A stretch of 9,159 nt of DNA from DASVDK01 sp036562265 [NCBI: Thermodesulfobacteriota bacterium] (GTDB lineage Bacteria; DASVDK01): positions 1-9,159 of the forward strand of contig DATCKS010000004.1 of NCBI GenBank assembly GCA_036562265.1, written 5' to 3'. The notes below the pieces were generated by a model. That model ran no database searches. It was given only the letters and a program-made list of their open reading frames with translations, and was not told where the DNA came from. Each line of letters starts with the position of its first letter. Within the stretch, counting starts at the first letter, position 1. Shown piece by piece: positions 1-5,913 of this stretch. Made by a program: the position numbers and the translations under genes.

Positions 1-2
1 TC

Positions 3-161
3 GAGGGGGAGGTGGAGCCGGCCATCCCGTTCGGCCGCCTGATCGGCGGCGAGTTCGAGGGGCTGCCGATCATCACCAAGGCCGGCTCCTTCGGCGCTGA
101 GGACACGCTCTGGCACTGCCTCGACTTCATGAAGGAGCAGCACCCGATCCTGCGAGGCTGA
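3..161 (+). CDS. Four-carbon acid sugar kinase-like protein, C-terminal fragment (5' end outside window)
   Basis: Only the last 52 residues and the TGA stop are present. They read through PFGRLIGGEFEGLP, then ITKAGSFGAED and a final helix. This pattern (a P-x-GRL-x-GG turn, then GLP followed by TKAGxFGxED) is typical of the C-terminal nucleotide-binding domain of the DUF1537 / four-carbon acid sugar kinase family (OtnK, DtnK, YgbK relatives). Those enzymes phosphorylate C4 sugar acids such as erythronate or threonate in the cytoplasm. The assignment rests on this tail only; the substrate cannot be inferred and the sugar-binding half is missing. The stop overlaps the proposed CTG start of the next gene, which suggests co-transcription. 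An atypical member or a relative fused to another domain cannot be excluded. Confidence 0.72.
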   Translation, partial: EGEVEPAIPFGRLIGGEFEGLPIITKAGSFGAEDTLWHCLDFMKEQHPILRG

Positions 162-2197
162 TCGGCCTCGCGCTCCTCTCCATCGTCGTCGCGACCGGCT
201 GCGCCTGGCGAGGTTCGCTCGGGCCGGGCGAGCCTGCGCCGGCGCTCGTGCTCGACGGCTCCCTCGCCGACCCCTCCGCGCATCGCACTCTTCTTCGGCG
301 CCTGCGCGCGGCAGGTCTCGCGCCGGTCTACCGCCGCTTCGACCCGCGGCTCGCCGAGGCCGACGTCGAGCGCTACCCGGTCGTCGTCTGGCTGGCCGGC
401 CGGGTCCGCGGCTCGGCCGGGAGCCTCGCGGTCACGCCGGAGGAGGTGGAGCGCGCGGCGCGCCTCGTCGAGCGGGGCGGGCGGCTCGTCCTCGGGGTGG
501 AGCCCGGCCGACCCGGCGCCGAGGGGCGGGCGTTCCAGGCCGTCCTCGACCGGCTCGGCGTGCCGATCCGGATCGGCCCGCACGAGGTCGTCGACCTCGA
601 CCCCGACTCGAGCTATCCGGCGTCGCTCCTCCGCGTGCCGCTCTTCGCACCGGGCGAGGCGGTTGCCGGGCCGTGGGGGCTCCCCGGCCGGCTGGTCGGC
701 GGCCGGTCGGCGCCGCTCGAGGTGGGCGAGGGGGCGCGGGTGCTGCTTCGCACCCTGCCGACGGCCTTCCTCGACGCCCTCTACGGCCCCGCGCCGGCCG
801 ATCCGGCGGCACGGCGCGCCTTCGCCGTCGCCGCCGACGCGCCGGCGGGACGCCGCGGCGGCCGCGTCCTCGTGGCGAGCCGCGCCCTGCTCGGGGCCGG
901 CGGCGCCCTCGCGCACGCCGACGTCGAGCCGCTCCTCCCGGACCGCCTGCCGGCCGGCGCCCTCGCGGGGCGGGAGCGGCTTCTCGCGGCGGCCCTGGCC
1001 GACCTCGTCGCCGGCGTGGCGCGGCCGCGGCCGGAGGCGGCCGCGCCGGTCGTCCTGCCAGAGTCCACGGCAGCGGCGCGGGCCGGGGTCTGCCGCGTTC
1101 GCCCCGGCGAGGCCTGGCTCGACGACGAGGGGGTGCGGGCCGGCTGGGGGTACGTCGACCGGCCGGAGGGGGAGATGGAGCGCCTCCTCGCCGCACTTCC
1201 GGCAAGCGGTCTCAACGTGCTCTGGGGGCCGGCCGCCCGCTGGTGGGGGCTTCTGGTCGAGCCGGACCGGGACCCGGCGCGCGCAGGCGGCGCCCGGCGG
1301 GGCGTCATGCGGGTCGCCGGCGCCCTGGCCGGGACGCCGGTCAGGTGGCTCGTCGGCGTCAACGTTCCGGGCGACGCCGACCTCGCGCGCTACCCGAAGG
1401 CGGTCTCGCTCGGGGGCGTCGAGGTGGACGTCCCGTCGCCGGTCGACGCGGCCTTCTGGGAGGAGGTCGTCCTGCCGAGGCTCCGGGCTGCCGTGGAGGC
1501 CGCAGGCGCCGGCCGGCCGGTTGCCGGCGTCGTGCTCGACCTCGAGATGTACGGGCGGCCGGTGCTCTACTGGCGCGACGCGTTCGACTTCGGCGACGGG
1601 CCGTTCCGGGCGTTCCTCGACGCGACCGGCGAGGAAGGGGCGGGCCATGCGGCGACCCTGTCCTTGCCGGCCGCCGAGCGGGCCGACTGGCTCCTCGCGA
1701 GGGGCCGCCTCGACGACTACTTCGCCTTCCTCGAGCGCCGGGCCGAGGCGATCGGCCGCCGCCTCCGCCAGAGTCTGGACGCCGCGGCGGGGAGCCGGGA
1801 CCTGGTCCTCGGCTTCTACGCGGTCGGGATCCTGCCGCACTGGTTCTACCGGGGGCTCTTCCGCGGCGCGTCGGACGGTGGCCGGCCGGTCCTGCTCTTC
1901 ACGTTCCGGACCGAGGCGCGCGCCGAGATCGCCGCCGCGGCGCGCGAGGGGACCTGCCTCTACCACGCTCAGGCCGCGCTCCTCGGCCTCGTGGGGCGAG
2001 ACGGGCTCGCGCCGGCCCTTGCCCGCGCCGCGCGCGTCCACGACGGCTTCTGGCTGAACCGGGTGACGCACCTCGCGGCCTCGTACGCGGTCGCGCCGCA
2101 CGACGCGGTGGAGGTCCCGCCGCTACGAGGGGAGGCGGGCTGGGCCTGGGTGCGGGAGGCGGTGGAGGCGTACGCGCGGGCGCGGGCCTCCCGCTGA
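158..2197 (+). CDS. Predicted lipoprotein of unknown function, possible (beta/alpha)-barrel C-terminal domain
   Basis: The frame is open from 101 to 2197. It has no ATG, GTG or TTG before the GTG at 248, yet codons 158-202 read LIGLALLSIVVATGC, a hydrophobic stretch ending in a lipobox-like ATGC. The GTG at 248 would also cut into the first beta-strand (PALVLDG). I therefore place the start at CTG 158, giving 679 residues, with the lipidated cysteine at residue 15. This start is inferred: the n-region has no basic residue and no Shine-Dalgarno is well placed. Residues about 30-230 look like an alpha/beta domain with GGRLVLGVEPG-type strand and loop segments. Residues about 325-670 contain a strand ending in DLEMYG (D461, E463) and an aromatic segment near 552-566 (GFYAVGILPHWFY), suggesting a TIM-barrel hydrolase-like fold. 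The acidic pair are candidate active-site residues, purely by inference. I do not recognise a named family. Expected location is an envelope membrane, facing the periplasm or the surface. Confidence 0.7.
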   Translation: MIGLALLSIVVATGCAWRGSLGPGEPAPALVLDGSLADPSAHRTLLRRLRAAGLAPVYRRFDPRLAEADVERYPVVVWLAGRVRGSAGSLAVTPEEVERAARLVERGGRLVLGVEPGRPGAEGRAFQAVLDRLGVPIRIGPHEVVDLDPDSSYPASLLRVPLFAPGEAVAGPWGLPGRLVGGRSAPLEVGEGARVLLRTLPTAFLDALYGPAPADPAARRAFAVAADAPAGRRGGRVLVASRALLGAGGALAHADVEPLLPDRLPAGALAGRERLLAAALADLVAGVARPRPEAAAPVVLPESTAAARAGVCRVRPGEAWLDDEGVRAGWGYVDRPEGEMERLLAALPASGLNVLWGPAARWWGLLVEPDRDPARAGGARRGVMRVAGALAGTPVRWLVGVNVPGDADLARYPKAVSLGGVEVDVPSPVDAAFWEEVVLPRLRAAVEAAGAGRPVAGVVLDLEMYGRPVLYWRDAFDFGDGPFRAFLDATGEEGAGHAATLSLPAAERADWLLARGRLDDYFAFLERRAEAIGRRLRQSLDAAAGSRDLVLGFYAVGILPHWFYRGLFRGASDGGRPVLLFTFRTEARAEIAAAAREGTCLYHAQAALLGLVGRDGLAPALARAARVHDGFWLNRVTHLAASYAVAPHDAVEVPPLRGEAGWAWVREAVEAYARARASR

Positions 2198-2208
2198 CGG
2201 CGCCGGTT

Positions 2209-2217
2209 TGCTATTCT
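2209..2217 (+). promoter_or_regulatory. Extended -10 promoter element for tatC
   Basis: TGCTATTCT is a TG-n-TATNNT extended -10 element. It lies 12 bases after the lipoprotein stop and is one of the few T-rich spots in a very GC-rich region. No recognisable -35 box lies 17 bases upstream, which is compatible with extended -10 promoters. Transcription would begin near 2224, leaving a leader of about 29 bases. No clear Shine-Dalgarno precedes the tatC ATG at 2253. The TTG inside this element (2208-2210) could be read as an in-frame tatC start but is rejected for that reason. Confidence 0.45.
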
Positions 2218-2252
2218 GCCGAGGCTTGTCCCGGGGCCCTCACGACCACGCC

Positions 2253-2987
2253 ATGGACCGCGACACCCTCCTGTCCCAGCTCGACCGGCTCCGGTGGGCG
2301 TTCATCCGCACGCTCGTCGCCGTGCTCGTCGCGGCCGTCGCCGGCTACGCGGTGTCGGGGCGGCTCCTCGAGCTCCTGCACAGGCCGCTCGAGTCGGTGC
2401 CGCTCAGGTTCCTCCGCCTCACCGAACCGTTCTTCGCCTACATCAAGGTGGCGCTCTTCGCCGGCCTCTTCGTGGTGCTGCCGTTCGTCATCCGCGAACT
2501 GTGGCTCGGCCTCGCGCCGATCTTCATGGGGGGCGAGGCGGCCCGCAAGTACGTCTGGACGGTCACCGCGGGGGCCTCGGTCCTCTTCTACTCGGGCGCG
2601 GCGATCTGCTACCTGTTCGTCCTCGGCGCGGCGGTGCCGTTCCTGCTGAACTTCGGCGGCGATCAGCTCCAGCCGTTCCTGTCGGTGAGCGACTACCTCG
2701 GGCTCGTCATGACGCTCCTCATCGCCTCGGGCGTGATGTTCGAGCTACCGCTGATTCTCCTCATCCTCGGGCGGGTCGGGGTCGTCGACGCGAGAATGCT
2801 CGGCCGGTTCCGGCGGTACGCCATCGTGCTGAACGCCTGCCTGGCTGCCGTGTTGACCCCCACCCCCGACGTCTATACGATGCTCCTCATGATGCTGCCG
2901 CTCCTGATCCTCTACGAGCTCAGCGTCATCCTGGTCCGTCTCTTCGGCAAGCCTCGAGTCTCGCGTGTCGGCACCGCTGCGGCATAG
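2253..2987 (+). CDS. tatC: Sec-independent (Tat) protein translocase subunit TatC, divergent
   Basis: This 244-residue polytopic membrane protein has about six hydrophobic segments, the usual TatC size. TatC is the receptor that binds twin-arginine signal peptides and, with TatA/TatB, exports folded proteins. Family marks include the N-terminal amphipathic helix (QLDRLRWAF), P45 in the HRPL turn, the EPFFAYIK segment, APIFMGGE with E95 (equivalent to E. coli E103), FELP in TM4 and the LTPTPD turn before TM5. By eye alignment, the position of E. coli E15 is R12 and that of F94 is G86; both residues help bind the twin-arginine motif in E. coli. The family call is firm; the standard substrate specificity is less certain. 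The ATG at 2253 is chosen because upstream in-frame options fall in the promoter and would add a non-homologous tail. The end overlaps the next gene by 23 bases. No tatA or tatB is in the window. Confidence 0.9.
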   Translation: MDRDTLLSQLDRLRWAFIRTLVAVLVAAVAGYAVSGRLLELLHRPLESVPLRFLRLTEPFFAYIKVALFAGLFVVLPFVIRELWLGLAPIFMGGEAARKYVWTVTAGASVLFYSGAAICYLFVLGAAVPFLLNFGGDQLQPFLSVSDYLGLVMTLLIASGVMFELPLILLILGRVGVVDARMLGRFRRYAIVLNACLAAVLTPTPDVYTMLLMMLPLLILYELSVILVRLFGKPRVSRVGTAAA

Positions 2988-3618
2988 CCGGAACATCTTC
3001 ATCACCGGCCTCCTGACCGTCACGCCGCTGGTCGTCACGGTCTGGGTCCTGGCGTTCCTCTTCCGCGCCGTCGACGGCATCCTCGCGCCCATCGTCGACC
3101 AGATCTTCGGCCGGCACATCCCCGGGCTCGGCTTCCTCCTGACGCTCGCCCTGATCTACTTCGTCGGCCTCATCATGACCAACCTCCTCGGGCAGAAGCT
3201 CGTGGCGGCAGGCGAGCGGCTCCTCACGCGCGTGCCGATCGTCAAGGGGATCTACTCCGGGTCGAAGCAGCTCGTCGAGGCGGTCTCGATGCCGGGGAAG
3301 GGGACGTTCAGCACCGTCGTGCTCGTGGAGTATCCCCGCCGCGACATGTTCATGATCGGCTTCATCACGCGCGAGGACGCCGGCACGCTCACCGAGGCCG
3401 ATCGGGTCGAGACGCTCACCAACGTCTTCATCCCCAACACGCCCAACCCCGCCGCCGGCCGCTTCGTCATGGTCCCCAACCGCGACCTCATCCCGGTCTC
3501 GATCTCGGTCGAGGAGGGGCTCAAGCTGATCATTTCGGGCGGGTTCGTCTCGCCCAAGACGATCAGGTCGGTCCGCCCGATTACCGCTCGTCCCGATCAC
3601 CAGGTGACGCCGTCCTGA
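2965..3618 (+). CDS. DUF502 family inner-membrane protein
   Basis: 217 residues with a GTG start inside the 3' end of tatC. The 23-base overlap and lack of a clear Shine-Dalgarno suggest translational coupling. Two transmembrane segments are visible, at about residues 10-34 (FITGLLTVTPLVVTVWVL region) and 52-75 (the LGFLLTLALIYFVGLI region). A soluble domain follows. Family signatures are the TGLLTVTPLVVTVWV start, PIVKGIYSGSKQ between the membrane part and the soluble part, FIPNTPNPAAGRF, and a late MVPNRDLIPVSISVEEGLKLIISGG-type segment. DUF502 proteins are widespread in bacteria and plants and have no firmly established biochemical role in bacteria. The pairing with tatC may mean an envelope function, but that is inference only. 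The length is typical and the gene looks intact. Confidence 0.9.
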   Translation: MSAPLRHSRNIFITGLLTVTPLVVTVWVLAFLFRAVDGILAPIVDQIFGRHIPGLGFLLTLALIYFVGLIMTNLLGQKLVAAGERLLTRVPIVKGIYSGSKQLVEAVSMPGKGTFSTVVLVEYPRRDMFMIGFITREDAGTLTEADRVETLTNVFIPNTPNPAAGRFVMVPNRDLIPVSISVEEGLKLIISGGFVSPKTIRSVRPITARPDHQVTPS

Positions 3619-3636
3619 TGGCGTAACCCGATCGCC

Positions 3637-3661
3637 CGCCTGCTCGAAAATCGAGCAGGCG
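3637..3661 (+). terminator. Perfect 11-bp hairpin, possible terminator after DUF502
   Basis: CGCCTGCTCGA (3637-3647) and TCGAGCAGGCG (3651-3661) are perfect inverted repeats around a 3-base AAA loop, starting 18 bases after the DUF502 stop. The position suits transcription termination or mRNA 3'-end protection for tatC-DUF502. No T-run follows on either strand, so it is not a textbook intrinsic terminator; Rho-dependent or T-less termination is possible. The rest of the 3619-3910 gap shows no gene. Apart from this hairpin it contains the carD promoter and ribosome binding site. Confidence 0.5.
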
Positions 3662-3846
3662 CTGCTGCGAAAACGACGTTATGCGTCGAGTTGCGGACTG
3701 GGAGCGAGCCTGCCAGGCGCCGCGACACGTCCGCGTCCTCCCAGGGGTGAAACCTCGTTAGACCCCGTGCCAGGCGACCCGGACCGCGCGCCGCGGCATG
3801 GTTGCGCCGGCGATCGCTCCCGCTTGCCAATAAAACGGTCGTTCCC

Positions 3847-3875
3847 TTGAACCATCGGGTCAGGTCTGGTAAGAT
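3847..3875 (+). promoter_or_regulatory. Sigma70-type promoter of the carD operon
   Basis: TTGAAC (3847-3852) and TAAGAT (3870-3875) are separated by exactly 17 bases and match the TTGACA and TATAAT consensus at 5 of 6 and 5 of 6 positions. It sits in a locally T/A-rich patch of a GC-rich genome. The expected transcription start is about 3882, giving a leader of about 29 bases before the carD ATG. This is the most convincing promoter in the window and probably drives carD-ispD-ispF. Confidence 0.75.
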
Positions 3876-3899
3876 TGACCACCGGAGCAGGTCTGCCGC

Positions 3900-3906
3900 G
3901 GAGGAG
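3900..3906 (+). promoter_or_regulatory. Shine-Dalgarno of carD
   Basis: GGAGGAG precedes the ATG at 3911, with the GGAGG core 6 bases away. It fixes the carD start at this ATG. An in-frame TTG at 3875 would lie within the promoter -10 box and is not credible. Confidence 0.8.
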
Positions 3907-3910
3907 ACGC

Positions 3911-4393
3911 ATGTTCAAGGTCGGCGACAAGGCTGTCTACCCGGCCCACGGGGTCGGCGTGATCGAGGCCATCGAGCACCGCGAGATCTCCGGCAACACC
4001 CAGAGCTACTACATCCTGCGTCTCCTCGGCAACGACATGCGGATCATGATCCCCACCAACAACGCCGAGTCGGTCGGTCTCCGCAAGATCATCAACAAGG
4101 ACAAGGTCGCGCGCGTCTACGAGATCCTGCGCGACCGCAAGGTGGAGATCGAGGGCCAGACCTGGAACCGCCGCTACCGCGAGTACATGGAGAAGATCAA
4201 GACCGGCTCCGTGTTCGAGGTGGCGGAGGTGCTGCGCGATCTCTGCGTCCTGCGGCACGCGAAGGACCTGTCCTTCGGCGAGCGTCGCATGCTCGACACC
4301 GCGCGCAGCCTGCTCGTGAAGGAACTCTCCATCGCCAGGAACATGGAAGAGAAGCTCGTCGAGCAGGACATCAACGCCATCTTCCTCCACTAG
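3911..4393 (+). CDS. carD: CarD family RNA polymerase-binding transcriptional regulator
   Basis: 160 residues, start MFKVGDKAVYPAHGVG. Residues 1 to about 60 form the CarD/TRCF Tudor-like domain that binds the RNA polymerase beta subunit. The second half is the helical DNA-contacting domain, with the NRRYREYMEKIKTG segment, a following VAEVLRDL helix and the LSFGERRMLDTAR helix pair. W85 aligns with the tryptophan that mycobacterial CarD wedges into the upstream edge of the melted promoter, and R24 aligns with a mycobacterial arginine at the polymerase interface. These comparisons are from memory of the family. CarD stabilises open complexes, chiefly at housekeeping and rRNA promoters, and some homologues act in development or stress responses. 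The gene has its own promoter and strong ribosome binding site and is followed after 23 bases by ispD, so the three genes probably form one transcript. Confidence 0.93.
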   Translation: MFKVGDKAVYPAHGVGVIEAIEHREISGNTQSYYILRLLGNDMRIMIPTNNAESVGLRKIINKDKVARVYEILRDRKVEIEGQTWNRRYREYMEKIKTGSVFEVAEVLRDLCVLRHAKDLSFGERRMLDTARSLLVKELSIARNMEEKLVEQDINAIFLH

Positions 4394-4416
4394 CCGCCGC
4401 TCGCCGCGCGAGCCCC

Positions 4417-5097
4417 GTGCGCGCCGTCGCCCTCGTCCCCGCCGCCGGCAGCGGCAGCCGTCTCGGGCTCGCCCTCCCCAAGCCGTTCGTCCCCCTGGCC
4501 GGCCGCCCCATTCTCGCCCACACGCTGGCCCGCCTCGAGGCGGTGCCGCTCGTCGAGGCGGTCGTCGTCGTGGCGGCCGAGGGGGAGATCGAGACCTGCC
4601 GCGGCGTCGTGCGGGCCACCGGCCTCGACCGGGTGGCGGCCGTCGTGCCGGGTGGGGCCGAGCGGCAGGACTCGGTCCGGTCCGGGCTCGCGGCCCTGCC
4701 GGCGTGGGCCGACCTCGTCCTCGTCCACGACGCGGCGCGGCCGCTCGTGCCGGCCGAGGTGGTCGAGGCGGTGGCGCGCGAGGCCTTCGCGTCGGGCGCC
4801 GCCACCGCGGCCGTGCGGCCCAAGGACACCGTGCGCGACGACGACGGCCGGACGCTCGACCGCCGGCGGCTCTGGCTCGTCCAGACCCCGCAGGGCTTCC
4901 GCCGCGACCTCCTGGTCGAGGCGCACGCGGCCGCCGCGGCCGATGGCTACGTCGGCACCGACGACGCGAGCCTCGTCGAGCGCCTCGGGCATCCGGTCGC
5001 CGTCGTGCCGGGGAGCTACCGCAACGTCAAGATCACCACGCGCGAGGACCTCGTCGTCGCCGAGGCGCTCCTCGCGGAGGAGGCTCGGAGGCCATGA
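4417..5097 (+). CDS. ispD: 2-C-methyl-D-erythritol 4-phosphate cytidylyltransferase
   Basis: 226 residues; IspD transfers CMP from CTP to 2-C-methyl-D-erythritol 4-phosphate in the cytoplasmic MEP (non-mevalonate) isoprenoid pathway. The N-terminal nucleotide-binding loop is VPAAGSGSRLG followed by LPKPF, giving R15 and K22 equivalent to E. coli R20 and K27. VHDAARP lies at 103-109, with D105 as the expected metal ligand. TPQGF begins at T157, TDDASLVE at 181, and NVKIT contains K205, equivalent to the catalytic-site lysine near the end of E. coli IspD. The GTG at 4417 is chosen because it gives a normal N-terminus starting one residue before the first strand; in-frame sequence further upstream runs through carD. 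No good Shine-Dalgarno is seen before it. The stop overlaps the ispF start by four bases (ATGA). All key residues are present. Confidence 0.95.
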   Translation: MRAVALVPAAGSGSRLGLALPKPFVPLAGRPILAHTLARLEAVPLVEAVVVVAAEGEIETCRGVVRATGLDRVAAVVPGGAERQDSVRSGLAALPAWADLVLVHDAARPLVPAEVVEAVAREAFASGAATAAVRPKDTVRDDDGRTLDRRRLWLVQTPQGFRRDLLVEAHAAAAADGYVGTDDASLVERLGHPVAVVPGSYRNVKITTREDLVVAEALLAEEARRP

Positions 5098-5576
5098 TCC
5101 GGGTCGGGCTCGGCTACGACATCCACCGCCTCGTCGAGGGGCGCCGCCTCGTCCTCGGCGGCGTCGAGATCCCCTTCGAGCGCGGCCTCGACGGCAACTC
5201 CGACGCCGACGTCCTCACCCACGCCTGCTGCGACGCCCTCCTCGGGGCCGTGGCCGCGGGCGACCTCGGGCGCCACTTCCCGGAGCGCGACCCGCAGTGG
5301 AAGGGGGTCTCGAGCCTCGTCCTCCTCGAGCGGGTCGTCGCCATCGTCGCCGAGCGGGGCTACGCCGTCTCGAACGTCGACGCCACGATCATCGCCGAGC
5401 GCCCCAGGCTTGCCTCCCACGTGCGCGAGATGGCCGGCCGCCTTGCCGCCGTCCTGCGCGTCGCGCCCGACGCCGTGAGCGTCAAGGCGACCACCACCAA
5501 CGGCCTCGGCCTCATCGCGCGCGGCGATGCCGTCGCCGCGTGCGCCGTTGCGGCGGTGAGCAGGACCGCCGCGTAG
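5094..5576 (+). CDS. ispF: 2-C-methyl-D-erythritol 2,4-cyclodiphosphate synthase
   Basis: 160 residues, the usual length. IspF cyclises 4-diphosphocytidyl-2-C-methyl-D-erythritol 2-phosphate to the 2,4-cyclodiphosphate with release of CMP, two steps after IspD in the MEP pathway; it acts as a homotrimer. Metal ligands D9 and H11 are in GYDIHRL and H43 is in SDADVLTH. The NVDATIIAERPRL strand and the KATTTNGLGLIARGD motif, which binds the CDP part, are intact. The residue before the conserved SD is Asn (N35), where E. coli has H34 in a GHSD-type loop. The ATG overlaps the ispD stop (ATGA), with a GGAGGAGG stretch at 5076-5083, which makes translational coupling likely. No clear terminator follows; only the small palindrome CGTCCGGACG at 5581-5590 lies just after the stop. 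Confidence 0.95.
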   Translation: MIRVGLGYDIHRLVEGRRLVLGGVEIPFERGLDGNSDADVLTHACCDALLGAVAAGDLGRHFPERDPQWKGVSSLVLLERVVAIVAERGYAVSNVDATIIAERPRLASHVREMAGRLAAVLRVAPDAVSVKATTTNGLGLIARGDAVAACAVAAVSRTAA

Positions 5577-5636
5577 CGCCCGTCCGGACGCCCCGCACAC
5601 TCCGGCAACTCCGGGCCCAGAGGGGTGCACACGCGG

Positions 5637-5651
5637 CAGTGCACTGCACTG
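5637..5651. repeat. 15-base palindrome, possible operator
   Basis: CAGTGCA (5637-5643) and TGCACTG (5645-5651) are perfect inverted repeats around one central base. A perfect 12-base palindrome, GCAGTGCACTGC (5636-5647), overlaps it on a shifted centre, because the unit TGCACTGCACTG is itself a tandem duplication. The size and symmetry suit a dimeric repressor site, but no regulator gene is adjacent and the distance to the RHS start is about 260 bases. Confidence 0.35.
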
Positions 5652-5901
5652 TCTTCCGTGCAAAGGACAGGATCCCTCGAGAATCCCGGCGCTTGCATGC
5701 TCATCGAACGCCGCCGCGTCGGCTCGACGCCAGCGTCCTTGTGCAATGTGGTGGAAACACAAGCCAGGCGGCAGATTTTCAGGAGGCAGATAGGCCGGTT
5801 ACGGCTCCGGACTTAGGTGATGCCAATGGCTCGATTTGTGCGATGCCGATGGACTGCATTCCCGGTTGCTCGTGGTTCCCTCATGGCGGTTGCCTTCGGG
5901 T

Positions 5902-5907
5902 GGGAGG
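5902..5907 (+). promoter_or_regulatory. Shine-Dalgarno of the RHS gene
   Basis: GGGAGG, within a purine-rich run 5902-5910, lies 6 bases before the ATG at 5914. It supports this ATG over upstream in-frame TTG codons at 5836 and 5890; the start is also followed directly by a signal peptide. Confidence 0.7.
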
Positions 5908-5913
5908 GGGACA

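Larger units (their letters stand above)
5577..5913 (+). other. 337-base gap upstream of the RHS gene, no gene recognised
   Basis: No credible coding sequence is seen. Base composition is visibly less GC-rich than the operon to the left. It contains a palindrome at 5637-5651, a direct repeat GGCAGAT at 5770-5776 and 5785-5791, and a second imperfect direct repeat GATGCC(A/G)ATGG at 5819-5829 and 5842-5852 (23-base period). I could not find a convincing sigma70 promoter. Short open frames here (for example one from about 5817 that runs into the RHS gene in another frame) look spurious. The gap probably holds the promoter and leader of the RHS gene. Confidence 0.6.

Noticed and set aside
663-2649. 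Several long + and - frames of Arg/Pro/Ala-rich protein overlapping the lipoprotein and tatC
   Set aside because: Low-complexity composition typical of alternate frames in high-GC DNA; no family motif, and they cross the boundaries of well-supported genes.
5577-5605. Small palindromes after ispF (CGTCCGGACG, CCGG pair) as an intrinsic terminator
   Set aside because: Stems are very short, with no T-run; such palindromes are expected by chance at this GC content.
5740-5913. A riboswitch-like leader before the RHS gene
   Set aside because: I looked for cyclic-di-GMP and other common aptamer core motifs and did not recognise any; the repeats alone do not support one.
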